DNA of 64,000 bases, taken from Neorhizobium tomejilense (GTDB taxonomy: Bacteria; Pseudomonadota; Alphaproteobacteria; Rhizobiales; Rhizobiaceae). Of this stretch, positions 18,091-26,714 are shown piece by piece. Where the stretch lies: assembly GCA_002968845.1 (NCBI GenBank), contig PVBG01000001.1:62001-126000 (forward strand), in the 5' to 3' direction. Below the pieces are notes generated by a model that worked only from the letters and a program-made list of their open reading frames with translations, had not been told where the DNA came from and searched no databases. Positions within the stretch are counted from its first letter, which is position 1. Each line of letters begins with the position of its first letter. A program made the translations under genes and the position numbers.

Positions 18091-19343
18091 GCGCTGATCC
18101 GCTCGATATCCGCTCCGCACTGGCCAAGCTTGCGGTCGAGTTGTTCGTAACCACGGTCGAGGTGGTACACGCGGTTGATGGTCGTTTCGCCCGACGAGAC
18201 CAGCCCGGCGAGTACAAGCGAGACGGAGGCGCGCAGATCCGTCGCCATCACTTGCGCGCCCTTCAATGGGGCGCCGCCGCGTACCAGTGCGGTGGTGCCT
18301 TGTAGTGCGATATTGGCGCCGAGGCGCATCAACTCCGGCACGTGCATGAAACGGCTTTCGAAGACGGTTTCGCGGATCAGTGAAGCGCCTTCAGCACAGG
18401 CGGCGAGCGCCATGAACTGCGCCTGCAGATCGGTCGGGAAACCCGGATAGGGCTCGGTGGTGATATCCGTCGCCCTTAGCGGACCTTCGCGAGAAACGAC
18501 AAGGCCGCGATCGCTCGGCCAGATGCTGACGCCCATCGCCTCCAGCACCTGCACGATGGAGGCCATGTTTTCCAGCCGTGCGTTGGTGAGCTCCAGCATG
18601 CCGCCGGTGATGGCGGCTGCCACGGCGTAAGTTCCGGCTTCGATGCGGTCGGGAATGCCGTGATGTTTCGCCGGTTGCCAGGTGGTTGAGCCCTGGACCA
18701 GGATGCGGTGGGTGCCGGCGCCTTCGATGCGTGCGCCCATGGCGATCAGGCAGGCGGCGAGATCGGCGACTTCGGGTTCGCGGGCGGCGTTGAGGATCTC
18801 GGTTTCGCCCCTGGCGGCGGTGGCGGCCATCATCGCCGTCTCCGTGGCACCGACGGAGGGGGAGGGAAGCACGATGCGGCCGCCCCTCAATCCGCCCGGT
18901 GCCGAGGCGACGATCAAGCCGTTCTCGATATCGATGTCCGCCCCCAGTGCGGCGAGCGCCTTGATATGCATGTCGACCGGGCGCGCACCGATGGCGCAGC
19001 CACCCGGCAGAGATACGCGTGCCTGGCCGAAGCGGGCGAGCAGTGGTGCGAGGACGAGCACGGTGGCGCGCATCTTGCGAACGGTGTCGTAGGAGGTTTC
19101 TTTCGAGACGATTGCCTTGGCATCGACGATGGTGGAATGGCCGGTGCGGGTGACGGCGGCGCCATGCAGTTCGACAACCCCCAGCATGTTTTCCACATCG
19201 CTGACCTGTGGCAGGTTGGTGAGTTCGACCGGGTAGGGGCTGAGCAGCGTTGCCGCGATCTGCGGGAGCGCCGCGTTTTTCGCCCCGGCAATGGTGACGG
19301 CTCCCTGGAGCCGATGACCGCCGACGATCCGTAATCTGTCCAT
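18087..19343 (-). CDS. murA: UDP-N-acetylglucosamine 1-carboxyvinyltransferase (MurA) paralogue
   Basis: 418 residues, complete EPSP-synthase fold. Active-site residues are all there: K22-N23 in AGAKNAA, C116 in [13 protein letters not shown] and the [11 protein letters not shown] and [11 protein letters not shown] motifs. The enzyme transfers enolpyruvate from PEP to UDP-GlcNAc; with Cys at the fosfomycin site it should be fosfomycin-sensitive. It is the first gene of the recycling operon, not part of a division or cell-wall gene cluster, so it is probably a second copy beside a housekeeping murA elsewhere. That is inference; the rest of the genome is not visible. It is divergent from the RpiR regulator. 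Confidence 0.88.
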   Translation of the reverse strand: MDRLRIVGGHRLQGAVTIAGAKNAALPQIAATLLSPYPVELTNLPQVSDVENMLGVVELHGAAVTRTGHSTIVDAKAIVSKETSYDTVRKMRATVLVLAPLLARFGQARVSLPGGCAIGARPVDMHIKALAALGADIDIENGLIVASAPGGLRGGRIVLPSPSVGATETAMMAATAARGETEILNAAREPEVADLAACLIAMGARIEGAGTHRILVQGSTTWQPAKHHGIPDRIEAGTYAVAAAITGGMLELTNARLENMASIVQVLEAMGVSIWPSDRGLVVSREGPLRATDITTEPYPGFPTDLQAQFMALAACAEGASLIRETVFESRFMHVPELMRLGANIALQGTTALVRGGAPLKGAQVMATDLRASVSLVLAGLVSSGETTINRVYHLDRGYEQLDRKLGQCGADIERISA

Positions 19344-19397
19344 GGCGAAACCTGTCGAAGAGGTGCGGTGAATCTCAAATCAATCTGCGCTTCCTCG

Positions 19398-19425
19398 AAA
19401 CTAAACCACGGCGCGTCTCTGTCAA
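19398..19425 (-). promoter_or_regulatory. Candidate promoter of the murA operon
   Basis: On the minus strand TTGACA (19425-19420), a 16-base spacer and TAGTTT (19403-19398). It starts about 55 bases before the murA ATG. The RpiR-type repeat lies six bases upstream of the -35 box, the same arrangement as at murQ. Confidence 0.5.
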
Positions 19426-19431
19426 TCATTC

Positions 19432-19446
19432 GGAATTTTTTATTCC
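19432..19446. promoter_or_regulatory. Candidate RpiR/MurR operator between murA and its regulator
   Basis: GGAAT-TTTTT-ATTCC, a 15-bp inverted repeat of the same size and outer arms as the element upstream of murQ. It is in the divergent region, so it could serve both murA and the regulator gene. Confidence 0.58.
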
Positions 19447-19571
19447 TTTGTGCGGCATCATCTGCGATAATCCATCCTCGGCTGGGGAATGGAAACGCTG
19501 TTGCGGAGGACCGTTGCGGTGATATCCTCCACCCGACCCCAGGCCTTATCGCGGAGCTTCCGAAGGAACGC

Positions 19572-20423
19572 ATGTCAGTCTTAAAGAAGATCAACGCGCA
19601 GCTCGAGGATATGGCACCGGCAGACCGGGAGATCGGCCAGTTCATCCTCGACAATCCGGACCAGATGCTGCGGCTTTCCTCGGCAGCGCTTGCGGCCGAG
19701 ACGGGGCGCAGCCAGTCGAGCGTCGTGAAATTCAGCCAGAAGCTGGGTTTTGCCGGATACCAGGAGCTGAAACTCGCCGTCAGCGAGGCGAAGGCGCAGG
19801 AATGGCATGCGCCTCCCGGCATGATCCACGGCTCGATCGAGGTCGGCGACAGCTATCTGACGATCCTGCAGAAGCTGATCGGCAGCAAGATGCTGTCCAT
19901 GCAGCAGACGCTTGCGGTCAACAACGAGCAGGAGATCGAGCGAGCCCTGACGGCTCTCAACGATGCGCGACGCATCCATATGGCCGGCGTCGGGGCATCG
20001 TCGCTGGTCGCCCGCGACTTTTCCTACAAGCTGATGAAGCTCGGCCGCAACGTTCTGCATGACAGCGACAGCCATGTGCAGATGGCGAATGTTTCGACGC
20101 TCAACAGCCAGGACGTGCTGCTGGCACTTTCCTATTCCGGCACCAGTTTCGAGACACTGAGGATCGCCGAACTGGCGCGCCAGCGCGGCGCGACAGTGAT
20201 CGCGATTACCGGTCTCAACGGCAATCCGCTGATGCAGGCGGCGGATATCCGACTTTATACGGTCGCGGACGAGGAGCGGGTGCGCTCGTCCTCAATCACC
20301 GCGCGCGATGCGCAGCTGATGCTGACGGACTTGCTGTTCATCCTGCTCGTCCAACGCCAGCCGGACGCCAATGAATACGTCCACAACAGCGAACTTGCGG
20401 TCTCGGTCCTGAAGGCCAAGTGA
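19572..20423 (+). CDS. RpiR/MurR-like transcriptional regulator (HTH plus SIS domain)
   Basis: 283 residues from the ATG at 19572, preceded by GAAGGAAC. A longer open frame runs upstream but has no RpiR-like sequence. Residues 1-80 are the HTH_6 domain (LRLSSAALAAETGRSQSSVVKF), and about 120-260 form a SIS sugar-phosphate-binding domain (RIHMAGVGASSLVARDF, LLALSYSGTSFETLR). MurR of E. coli has the same layout and responds to MurNAc-6-phosphate. Being divergent from the recycling operon, this protein probably controls it in response to MurNAc-6P or GlcNAc-6P. The candidate operators lie upstream of the -35 boxes, which would fit activation better than simple repression. Confidence 0.9.
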   Translation: MSVLKKINAQLEDMAPADREIGQFILDNPDQMLRLSSAALAAETGRSQSSVVKFSQKLGFAGYQELKLAVSEAKAQEWHAPPGMIHGSIEVGDSYLTILQKLIGSKMLSMQQTLAVNNEQEIERALTALNDARRIHMAGVGASSLVARDFSYKLMKLGRNVLHDSDSHVQMANVSTLNSQDVLLALSYSGTSFETLRIAELARQRGATVIAITGLNGNPLMQAADIRLYTVADEERVRSSSITARDAQLMLTDLLFILLVQRQPDANEYVHNSELAVSVLKAK

Positions 20424-20432
20424 TCCGCGAGT

Positions 20433-21083
20433 TCACGCGGCCATGCGATGCTTCAGACGCATGACCTTGAAGAAACCATTCGGGAACACGCGACGGATTT
20501 CCGCCACCTCGAAATCGCCTCGGCGCTTCGCCCATTCGACAATCCGGGCGATGCGGAAGGACGAGCTCCACCCGACCCGATGCACCAGCGGCGCTACGGC
20601 TTCCTCGATCGCCCCTTGCAGACCGCGCCCGTCGCCGAGCTTGCTCGCAACGATGATCTCGCCGCCCGGGCGTAACACGCGGGCGCACTCGTCAAGAGCG
20701 CGTTCGGGATCCGGGATCAGCGTGATGACGAAGGGGAGGCAGACGGCGTCGAACGAGCGATCGGCAAATTCGAGATTGTGCGCATCCATGACATGCAGCG
20801 ACTGGACATGGGAGAGGCCGGCGCGCGCGACCTTCTCGCGCGCCTTGGCGATCATGTGTTCGGAAAGATCGATGCCGGTGACCCGGCAATGGCTCGGATA
20901 ATAGGGCAATACCAGCCCGGTGCCGACGCCGACTTCGAGGATGTCCCGTCCGGCTTCAGCGGCGAGCTTCGCGACGGTTCGATGCCCGTCGCGCAGCAAG
21001 CCTCGATAGACCCGGTCATAGACCGGCGCCCACCGTTCATACACCTTCTGCTGATGTTCGGCGCTGTTGCGGATAACTGCCAA
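20433..21083 (-). CDS. Class I SAM-dependent methyltransferase, PmtA-like (phospholipid N-methyltransferase)
   Basis: 216 residues. The N-terminal YERWAPVYDRVYRGLL is followed by SAM motif I LEVGVGTGLVLPYYP (49-63), the acidic residue in GIDLSEHM and motif III around VLRPGGEIIVASK. The sequence resembles the Rhodobacter-type phosphatidylethanolamine N-methyltransferase, which makes phosphatidylcholine in three steps, and is unlike the Sinorhizobium-type Pmt. UbiE-like or arsenite methyltransferases are more distant. It is convergent with the RpiR gene and 95 bases upstream of dgoA on the same strand. It probably has its own promoter and no link to galactonate use. Confidence 0.75.
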   Translation of the reverse strand: MAVIRNSAEHQQKVYERWAPVYDRVYRGLLRDGHRTVAKLAAEAGRDILEVGVGTGLVLPYYPSHCRVTGIDLSEHMIAKAREKVARAGLSHVQSLHVMDAHNLEFADRSFDAVCLPFVITLIPDPERALDECARVLRPGGEIIVASKLGDGRGLQGAIEEAVAPLVHRVGWSSSFRIARIVEWAKRRGDFEVAEIRRVFPNGFFKVMRLKHRMAA

Positions 21084-21177
21084 GATCGTCCCCTCCGGTG
21101 TGCCGCGAATTGGGCTGAAACTCAGGACGAAAACGATAGTTCCGCTTCACGACGGTTTTGCGACGGAGGCTCAGACC

Positions 21178-21798
21178 TTAGAGGGCGCGCATCGCGTCGA
21201 TGAATTCTCTCGCCTTTTGCCCGATGGAGGCGAGGTCGGCACCTGGCTTGTAAAGGGAGGAACCGATGCCGAAACCGGCTGTGCCCGCCTGCGCGTAGAC
21301 AGCCATGTTCTCGGGCGTGACACCGCCGACGGCGAGTACCGGGATATCCTTCGGCAATACGGCCTTCCATGCCTTGATGACATAGGGCGGAATCGCTTCC
21401 GCCGGAAAGGCCTTGATGCCGCTGGCGCCGGCCTCGATCGCCGCGAAGGCTTCCGTCGGGGTTGCGACGCCCGGCAGGCTCACCATGCCGGCCGCGCGGC
21501 TGGCCTTGATGACCTCGACATTCGCGTTCGGCGAGATGATCACCTTGGCGCCGGTCGCGGCGACATCGGCGACCTGGGCAGGTGTCAGTACGGTGCCGGC
21601 TCCGATCAGTGCCTGGTCTCCGAAACGTCTGACCAGCTTTTCGATGCTCTTCAGCGGGTCCGGAGAATTCAGCGGGACTTCGATGATCCGCCAGCCGGCC
21701 TCGACCAGCACCTCGCCCACGCTTTCAGCCTCCTCCGGCTTGATGCCGCGCAGGATGGCGACGAGATTGCATGCCTTGAGCGCCTCTTCGAAGGTCAT
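21178..21798 (-). CDS. dgoA: 2-dehydro-3-deoxy-6-phosphogalactonate aldolase
   Basis: 206 residues, the class I KDPG/KDPGal aldolase fold. Catalytic E40 is in WRIIEVPLNSP and the Schiff-base lysine K129 in SGIKAFPAE. The EVPLNSPDP wording marks the DgoA branch, as opposed to EDA of the Entner-Doudoroff path. It splits KDPGal into pyruvate and glyceraldehyde-3-phosphate. It is the last gene in the order dgoD-like, second DgoK-like, dgoK, dgoA, all read leftwards with short gaps. Confidence 0.95.
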   Translation of the reverse strand: MTFEEALKACNLVAILRGIKPEEAESVGEVLVEAGWRIIEVPLNSPDPLKSIEKLVRRFGDQALIGAGTVLTPAQVADVAATGAKVIISPNANVEVIKASRAAGMVSLPGVATPTEAFAAIEAGASGIKAFPAEAIPPYVIKAWKAVLPKDIPVLAVGGVTPENMAVYAQAGTAGFGIGSSLYKPGADLASIGQKAREFIDAMRAL

Positions 21799-21810
21799 CT
21801 CGAAACTCCT

Positions 21811-22746
21811 TTATTGCGCGGCTTCGGCCGCGATCAGCATGATGCCGCGTTTCGCGGCGTTTTCCGGAGCGGGTTCGACCGTCAGGCCGAACAGGGGCGC
21901 GATCCGGCCGTAGCGGCTGTTGAGCATGTTGTTGCCGACGATGCCGATCGTATCGCCGTTCTTGAACCAGCCGGCAGCGCGGGCCTGGCGGAATTCCGAG
22001 CCGATGACGAGCCCGGAGACGTAATCGAGGATATCCTCGGGCTTCAATTTGCCGTCGAGAATGCCGGTGCGGGCGCTGAAGATCGCCGACAGGAAGGCAT
22101 CGGCGGCGGCCGAATCGCTCGCTGCGAATCCCGCCCCGCGATCGAAACTCTGCCAGTCCGGCTCGGCGCCCGGCTGCGGCTCGAGAGCCTTGGCGATGAA
22201 TGAATGTTTGGTCAGGAGCGAAAATACCTCGCCGGTCGCATACGTCTGGAAACCGTCGATCCGGTTGTCCTTGACCCGTGCCCATTTGCTATGGGTGCCG
22301 GGCAGGACCAGGGTGCGGTCGCGCCCGAGGCCGTAGCCGACGATCTGGGTTTCCTCACCACGCATCACATCCGGAAAGGGTTTTGCGGCCGGATCGCGCA
22401 TGCCGGGCAGGAAGGTGATGACGGCGCCGTTCTGAAGAGAGAGTTTGCGCGTGCCGGCGGCAAGCTCGGCGATCCCGCCGGGCGTGTCCACATAGGGTAC
22501 TTCGACCCAGCCGTTGCGGCTGGTGATCATGCCGCTTGCCAGGACGGGCAGGGGGCCATGCGCCGAAAACCATTCGCCCACGGTTTCCATCAACGCCTGC
22601 TCGAAGGCGCCGTTCTTGACGAACTGGATGCCACCGCTCGACGTATCGCGGGTATCGAGCGTTTCGCCGGTTTCCGAAACCAGCATGGCGCGCAGCGAAC
22701 TCGTTCCCCAATCGAGGATGATCGAGGTGGGTTTTGGCATGGTCAC
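21811..22746 (-). CDS. dgoK: 2-dehydro-3-deoxygalactonokinase
   Basis: 311 residues. The ASKHA phosphate-binding motif IILDWGTSSLRA is intact (D12). SGMITSRNGWVEVPYVDTPGG, FLPGMRDPAAKPFPDVMRGEE and VLPGTHSKWA are the DgoK family signature. It phosphorylates 2-keto-3-deoxygalactonate for DgoA, encoded 13 bases downstream. Its ATG overlaps the stop of a second DgoK homologue (ATGA), so the two are translated together. This copy keeps the residues needed for ATP binding and is probably the working kinase. Confidence 0.93.
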   Translation of the reverse strand: MTMPKPTSIILDWGTSSLRAMLVSETGETLDTRDTSSGGIQFVKNGAFEQALMETVGEWFSAHGPLPVLASGMITSRNGWVEVPYVDTPGGIAELAAGTRKLSLQNGAVITFLPGMRDPAAKPFPDVMRGEETQIVGYGLGRDRTLVLPGTHSKWARVKDNRIDGFQTYATGEVFSLLTKHSFIAKALEPQPGAEPDWQSFDRGAGFAASDSAAADAFLSAIFSARTGILDGKLKPEDILDYVSGLVIGSEFRQARAAGWFKNGDTIGIVGNNMLNSRYGRIAPLFGLTVEPAPENAAKRGIMLIAAEAAQ

Positions 22747-23666
22747 ATTTCTCCCGAAGCGGCTTTCGCCCCTTCGATAGCCCGTGACGTATCACCCTGT
22801 CGAGAGGCGACCCGGCGGAAACCGGCGGCGATGTCGGGCGTGACGAGATTTGTGCCCGCCCCGAAGATCTCGAGCGCCGTCTTGTAACGCTCGGCGAGCG
22901 CGGCGTGACCGACAATGTTGATTTTCCTCGGTTTGTCCTGTCCGAGCGCTTCCGATATTTCCGCGCCGATCATCAGGCCGGTCAGATAGTCGGCGATCTC
23001 TTCCGGCGCCAGACGATCGAACAGGACCAGGCTGCGCGCTGAAAAGACGCGGGCGAGGATGCGGCCGGGCAGCGTCTCTTGTTCAAGCGCCGTCTGGACC
23101 CCGCGGCGAAAGGCGTCCGGGCGCTCCTCGTACGTCGCGGGGATGAGGCGCGAGACAAGCGAATCCTTCTTGAGCAGATTGAGGATTTCGCCCGACATGT
23201 AGGTGGTGATCGCCGTGATGCGGCCGCCCTCCATCGTCACCCATTTGGCATGCGGACCGGGCAGCACGAAGATGCCGTCGGTTTCCGTGAGACCGAAGAG
23301 CGACATTTCCTCACCGCGCATCACGTCGGGCAAGGGTTTGGTCTGGGCGATGCCGGGCAGGAAGATCAGCGGCGGCAGACCTTCGACCTCATGCGTAACC
23401 GCCTGGGCCAACAAATCCGCAGGCCCAGCCGGCACCGGGGCGAAGGGGCTTTCGATCCAGCCGTTGCGGCTGGTGATCATGCCGGAAAACAGGATTTTTT
23501 CGGCCCTGTCGATCCAGTCGCCGAGTTCTTCGCGGAGTGCGGTCTCGAAACCGCCGGCTGCGACCTTGGTCGTGCCGCGGTCGCTCTTCTTTTCGCCATG
23601 CACCGTGTCGTCGTCGAGAAGCAGCGCACGGAAGGCGGCGGAGGTCCATTCGATTGCAATATACAT
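22743..23666 (-). CDS. Second DgoK-family protein with altered ATP-binding motif
   Basis: 307 residues, homologous over its full length to the DgoK next to it: SGMITSRNGWIESP, FLPGIAQTKPLPDVMRGEE, VLPGPHAKWVTMEGG and the FSARSLVLFDRL region all align. The N-terminal phosphate-1 motif differs: DWGTSSLRA of the neighbour is EWTSAAFRA here (E6-W7-T8), so the catalytic-region Asp and Gly of the ASKHA loop are lost. It may be a regulatory or heterodimer partner, or act on another sugar. A kinase of changed specificity cannot be excluded. It follows the dehydratase gene after 12 bases and is coupled to dgoK by ATGA. Confidence 0.8.
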   Translation of the reverse strand: MYIAIEWTSAAFRALLLDDDTVHGEKKSDRGTTKVAAGGFETALREELGDWIDRAEKILFSGMITSRNGWIESPFAPVPAGPADLLAQAVTHEVEGLPPLIFLPGIAQTKPLPDVMRGEEMSLFGLTETDGIFVLPGPHAKWVTMEGGRITAITTYMSGEILNLLKKDSLVSRLIPATYEERPDAFRRGVQTALEQETLPGRILARVFSARSLVLFDRLAPEEIADYLTGLMIGAEISEALGQDKPRKINIVGHAALAERYKTALEIFGAGTNLVTPDIAAGFRRVASRQGDTSRAIEGAKAASGEM

Positions 23667-23678
23667 GGGGGAATCATC

Positions 23679-24830
23679 CTAATAGGCGGGTTTGACCGGG
23701 AACCAGTCCTTGCGCTCGGTATCGAGATAGGCGCCGGCGATGCCGGGCACGCGGTATTTTTCGAGCATTTCGATATCCATCTCGACGCCGAGGCCCGGCC
23801 CTTCCGGCACCTCGAAGCGGCCATCCTTCAGAACCGGCGGATTAGGCGAGATATCGCCGCCGAGATAGGCGCGCTCGGTATCGATGGCGATCGACATGTT
23901 CGGCAGCGATGCCGCGAGATGGATATAGGCCGATTGCGACAGCGCCAGTTCCGCGCCGGAATGCAGCGTCACCGGAATGCCGACCGATTCGCAGATCGCC
24001 GCCGCCTTGATCGTCTGCCAGAGACCACCCGCCTCGTGCGGGTCGAGGAGCACGACGTCGGCTGCATTGGCGCGGATGATGTTTCCGACATCGGACAGCG
24101 TATAGGCGCTTTCGTCGAGCGCGATCGGCACCGTTGAGCGGGCAACGAGCGCCGCATGGCCGGCGAGATCGTCGAGCTCCAGCGGCTGTTCCACATAAGC
24201 CGGGTCGAAAGCCTTCAGCTTTTCGAGCTGGCGTTTTGCGGTCGCCGGGTTCCAGGCGCCGTTGACGTCAAGCCGCAACGGGTGGTCGCCGATCACCTTT
24301 CGCGAGGCCTCGGCGAGCGTGATATCGCTCCTTTCGTCGAAGCCGATCTTCACCTTGAAGGTGGTGTAGCCGAGGTCGAGGAAGCGCTTCAGGCGTTCCG
24401 AAAGGCCTTTGGGATCATTGGTGAAGAGATAGGCGGCGGCTTCGACATCCTTGCGCCAGCGGCCGCCCCACATGGCATAAAGCGGCAGGTTCGCCTGTTT
24501 GCCGAGCGCATCCCACATCGCCATTTCCATGGCGCAGATCGCCATCACTGCGGCGCGCTTGTGGTGGTAGAAGCCGGCGCCGAGCACATGGCGGTGGAAA
24601 CGTTCCGCATCCGCGATCGGGTAGCCGATTGCGAGTGGTGCGACGACATCGGCGAAGACTGCGGGCACGTTGGCGATCAGCGAGATTGTCTCGCCCCAGC
24701 CGATGATCCCGGCATCCGTCTCAATCCGGCAGATCAGCCGGGTCGTGCCGATTCGCCGCCCGGAACCCCAGAGAATGTCCTCGGTGAACGGCATACGGAC
24801 CAACCAATGGTCCACTTTGGTAATGCGCAA
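23679..24830 (-). CDS. Enolase-superfamily (mandelate racemase type) sugar-acid dehydratase, probable galactonate dehydratase
   Basis: I use the TTG at 24830, because GGGAGGAC ends five bases upstream and the protein then starts at the conserved RITKVDHWLV. This gives 383 residues. The barrel domain shows K159/K161 (TFKVKIGF) and metal ligands D188 (LDVNGAW), E214 (VEQP) and D239 (LDES). The HSGAE element is the C-terminal active-site segment. Position directly upstream of the two DgoK genes and dgoA argues for dehydration of galactonate or a related aldonate to the 2-keto-3-deoxy acid. MR-family specificity cannot be assigned from sequence alone. Divergent from the IclR-lactonase fusion. Confidence 0.85.
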   Translation of the reverse strand: MRITKVDHWLVRMPFTEDILWGSGRRIGTTRLICRIETDAGIIGWGETISLIANVPAVFADVVAPLAIGYPIADAERFHRHVLGAGFYHHKRAAVMAICAMEMAMWDALGKQANLPLYAMWGGRWRKDVEAAAYLFTNDPKGLSERLKRFLDLGYTTFKVKIGFDERSDITLAEASRKVIGDHPLRLDVNGAWNPATAKRQLEKLKAFDPAYVEQPLELDDLAGHAALVARSTVPIALDESAYTLSDVGNIIRANAADVVLLDPHEAGGLWQTIKAAAICESVGIPVTLHSGAELALSQSAYIHLAASLPNMSIAIDTERAYLGGDISPNPPVLKDGRFEVPEGPGLGVEMDIEMLEKYRVPGIAGAYLDTERKDWFPVKPAY

Positions 24831-24877
24831 GATGTCCTCCCATGGACGGCAACTTCCTTGCCGCTTCAGTTTCGCTG

Positions 24878-24906
24878 TTGACATGGAACTTAGTTCCAAG
24901 ATAACT
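24878..24906 (+). promoter_or_regulatory. IclR-fusion promoter with operator in the spacer
   Basis: TTGACA (24878-24883), exactly 17 bases, then ATAACT (24901-24906). The spacer is filled by the perfect inverted repeat TGGAAC-TTA-GTTCCA (24884-24898). A regulator bound here would block RNA polymerase. A near-copy (one mismatch) lies upstream of the ABC binding-protein gene at 28659-28673. Confidence 0.65.
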
Positions 24907-24972
24907 CTCTTGGCAAGAGCGAGGCGGCGTGCTGTGGGAGCGGCACCAAAAATCGTCGTCCAGGGAGAGGGC

Positions 24973-26697
24973 ATGGCCAAGGTACAATTGGAAGCGATCG
25001 ACAAGGATGTCGCCAATGATACGGGCGGCGTGCCGGGTGTTCAGGCCCTGACGCGCGGCATCCAGATCGTCGACGCGGTGGCGGCGGAAGCCCGCGGCCT
25101 GCGCTTCACCGAACTGCTCGACCAGACTCAATTGCCCAAGGGCACGCTGCACAGGCTGCTGCAGGCGCTGGTCGACGAGCGGCTGCTCCACTTCGATACC
25201 CGCGACCAGGTTTACCGGTTGGCGCCGCGGCTGTTCCAATGGGCACACAAGGTCTGGGACAATTTCGATCTGCGCGGCGCGGCCGAACCGGAACTGGCGC
25301 GGCTTCGCGACCTGACGGGCGAAGCGATCCGTCTCGGCGTGCTCGACGGCGGCAGCGTTCTTTACATCGACCAGCGGGAAGTGCCGCAACCGCTGCGCCT
25401 CAACAACGGCGTCGGTTCGCGCGCGGCACCGCATGCGAGCGGCCTCGGCAAGGCGATCCTGGCGCATCTGTCGCTCGAAAAACGCCGCGCGCTGCTCGAC
25501 GGCATCGAACTGGAACGGCTGACCCCGAACACGATCGTCAATGCCGAGGAACTCAGCCGCCAGCTCGATCTCACCAAGGCGCGTGGCTATGCCGTCTCGG
25601 TCGACGAGCAGCATATCGGTATTTCCTCGGTGGCCGCACCCGTCCTCAACCATCGCGGCGAACCGATCGGCGCGATCGGCATTATCGGCCCGTCCTTCCG
25701 CCTGCCGGTCGACCGGCTGCACGCTTTCGGCCGCGATGTCATCGAGGCGGCGCGCCGCACATCCGGCAATTTTGGAGAGTTTCCCATGTCGCTTGCGGTC
25801 AAGCCGCGTCCTCTCGGCCCCGATCGCGCCGACGTGCGCTGCGTCATTCCGGCAAGCACGTTTCTCGGCGAAGGCCCGCACTGGTCGCCGGAGCACAAGA
25901 AGCTCTATTTCGTCGATATCCTGGCGCCTGCCGTCCATACCGGCGATCCCGCCAAGGGCACCTATACGTCCATGCAGGTGCCGGAACTGATCGGCTTCGT
26001 GATCCCTCGCTCGCGCGGCGGCTTTGTCGCCGCCATGCATGGCGAGATCCGCGGCATCGATCTTGCGACCGGCGACATCACCACGATCTCGCGGCCGGAG
26101 GCCGACCGTCCCGGCAATCGCTTCAACGACGGCAAATGCGACCGTCGCGGCAGGCTTTGGGCGGGGACGCTCGCGATCGACACGACGCCGGACCAGGGGC
26201 GGCTCTGGAGGATCGATCCAGACGGTCGGTCGCGGGAGATGGATCGCGGTTTCCACGTCTCGAACGGGCTTGGTTGGAGCCCGGACGACCGCACCTTCTA
26301 CTTTACCGATACCAATCGGCAGACGGTCTATGCCTATGATTTCGATATCGAAAGCGGCGAAGTCGCAAACCGGCGCGTGTTCATCACGGTACCGGAATCC
26401 GAAGGCAAGCCGGACGGCATGACGGTCGATGCGGAGGGTTTCGTCTGGATCGCCCATTGGGATGGCTGGTGCGTTACCCGCTACGATCCGCAGGGCAAGG
26501 TGGAGCGGGTGATCAACCTGCCGATCCCGCGCCCGACAAGCTGCGTCTTCGGCGGTGCCGACATGCAGACCCTGTTCGTGACATCCGCCCGCATCCGGCT
26601 TTCGGCAGCCCAGCTTTCCGAAGCGCCGCTCTCCGGCAGCGTGTTTTCCATCGATACCGGCATCAAGGGCCAGGCAGCCCAGATGTTCGGGGGCTGA
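24973..26697 (+). CDS. IclR-family regulator fused to an SMP-30/gluconolactonase domain
   Basis: 574 residues from the ATG at 24973 (GGGAGAGGG upstream). Residues about 22-85 are the IclR winged helix ([30 protein letters not shown]). About 95-265 are the IclR effector domain ([34 protein letters not shown]). From residue 272 an in-frame SMP-30/gluconolactonase follows without a stop: [50 protein letters not shown] and [12 protein letters not shown]. An internal GGAGAG six bases before ATG 25786 could start the lactonase alone. Its likely role is to hydrolyse galactono- or a similar lactone while sensing pathway sugars. Followed closely by an ABC ATPase. Confidence 0.9.
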   Translation: MAKVQLEAIDKDVANDTGGVPGVQALTRGIQIVDAVAAEARGLRFTELLDQTQLPKGTLHRLLQALVDERLLHFDTRDQVYRLAPRLFQWAHKVWDNFDLRGAAEPELARLRDLTGEAIRLGVLDGGSVLYIDQREVPQPLRLNNGVGSRAAPHASGLGKAILAHLSLEKRRALLDGIELERLTPNTIVNAEELSRQLDLTKARGYAVSVDEQHIGISSVAAPVLNHRGEPIGAIGIIGPSFRLPVDRLHAFGRDVIEAARRTSGNFGEFPMSLAVKPRPLGPDRADVRCVIPASTFLGEGPHWSPEHKKLYFVDILAPAVHTGDPAKGTYTSMQVPELIGFVIPRSRGGFVAAMHGEIRGIDLATGDITTISRPEADRPGNRFNDGKCDRRGRLWAGTLAIDTTPDQGRLWRIDPDGRSREMDRGFHVSNGLGWSPDDRTFYFTDTNRQTVYAYDFDIESGEVANRRVFITVPESEGKPDGMTVDAEGFVWIAHWDGWCVTRYDPQGKVERVINLPIPRPTSCVFGGADMQTLFVTSARIRLSAAQLSEAPLSGSVFSIDTGIKGQAAQMFGG

Positions 26698-26714
26698 GAC
26701 ATCAAGAGACACCC

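Noticed and set aside
19368..19571. An N-terminal extension of 68 residues for the RpiR regulator
   Set aside because: It has no RpiR-like sequence, covers the divergent promoter and operator, and the ATG at 19572 has a good ribosome site.
20424..20440. Small stem CCGCG/CGCGG between the RpiR and methyltransferase genes
   Set aside because: Only five pairs and no T run; too weak to call a terminator.
24721..26712. A 663-codon minus-strand frame opposite the IclR-lactonase fusion
   Set aside because: Antisense shadow; the plus strand has complete domains, a promoter and a ribosome site.
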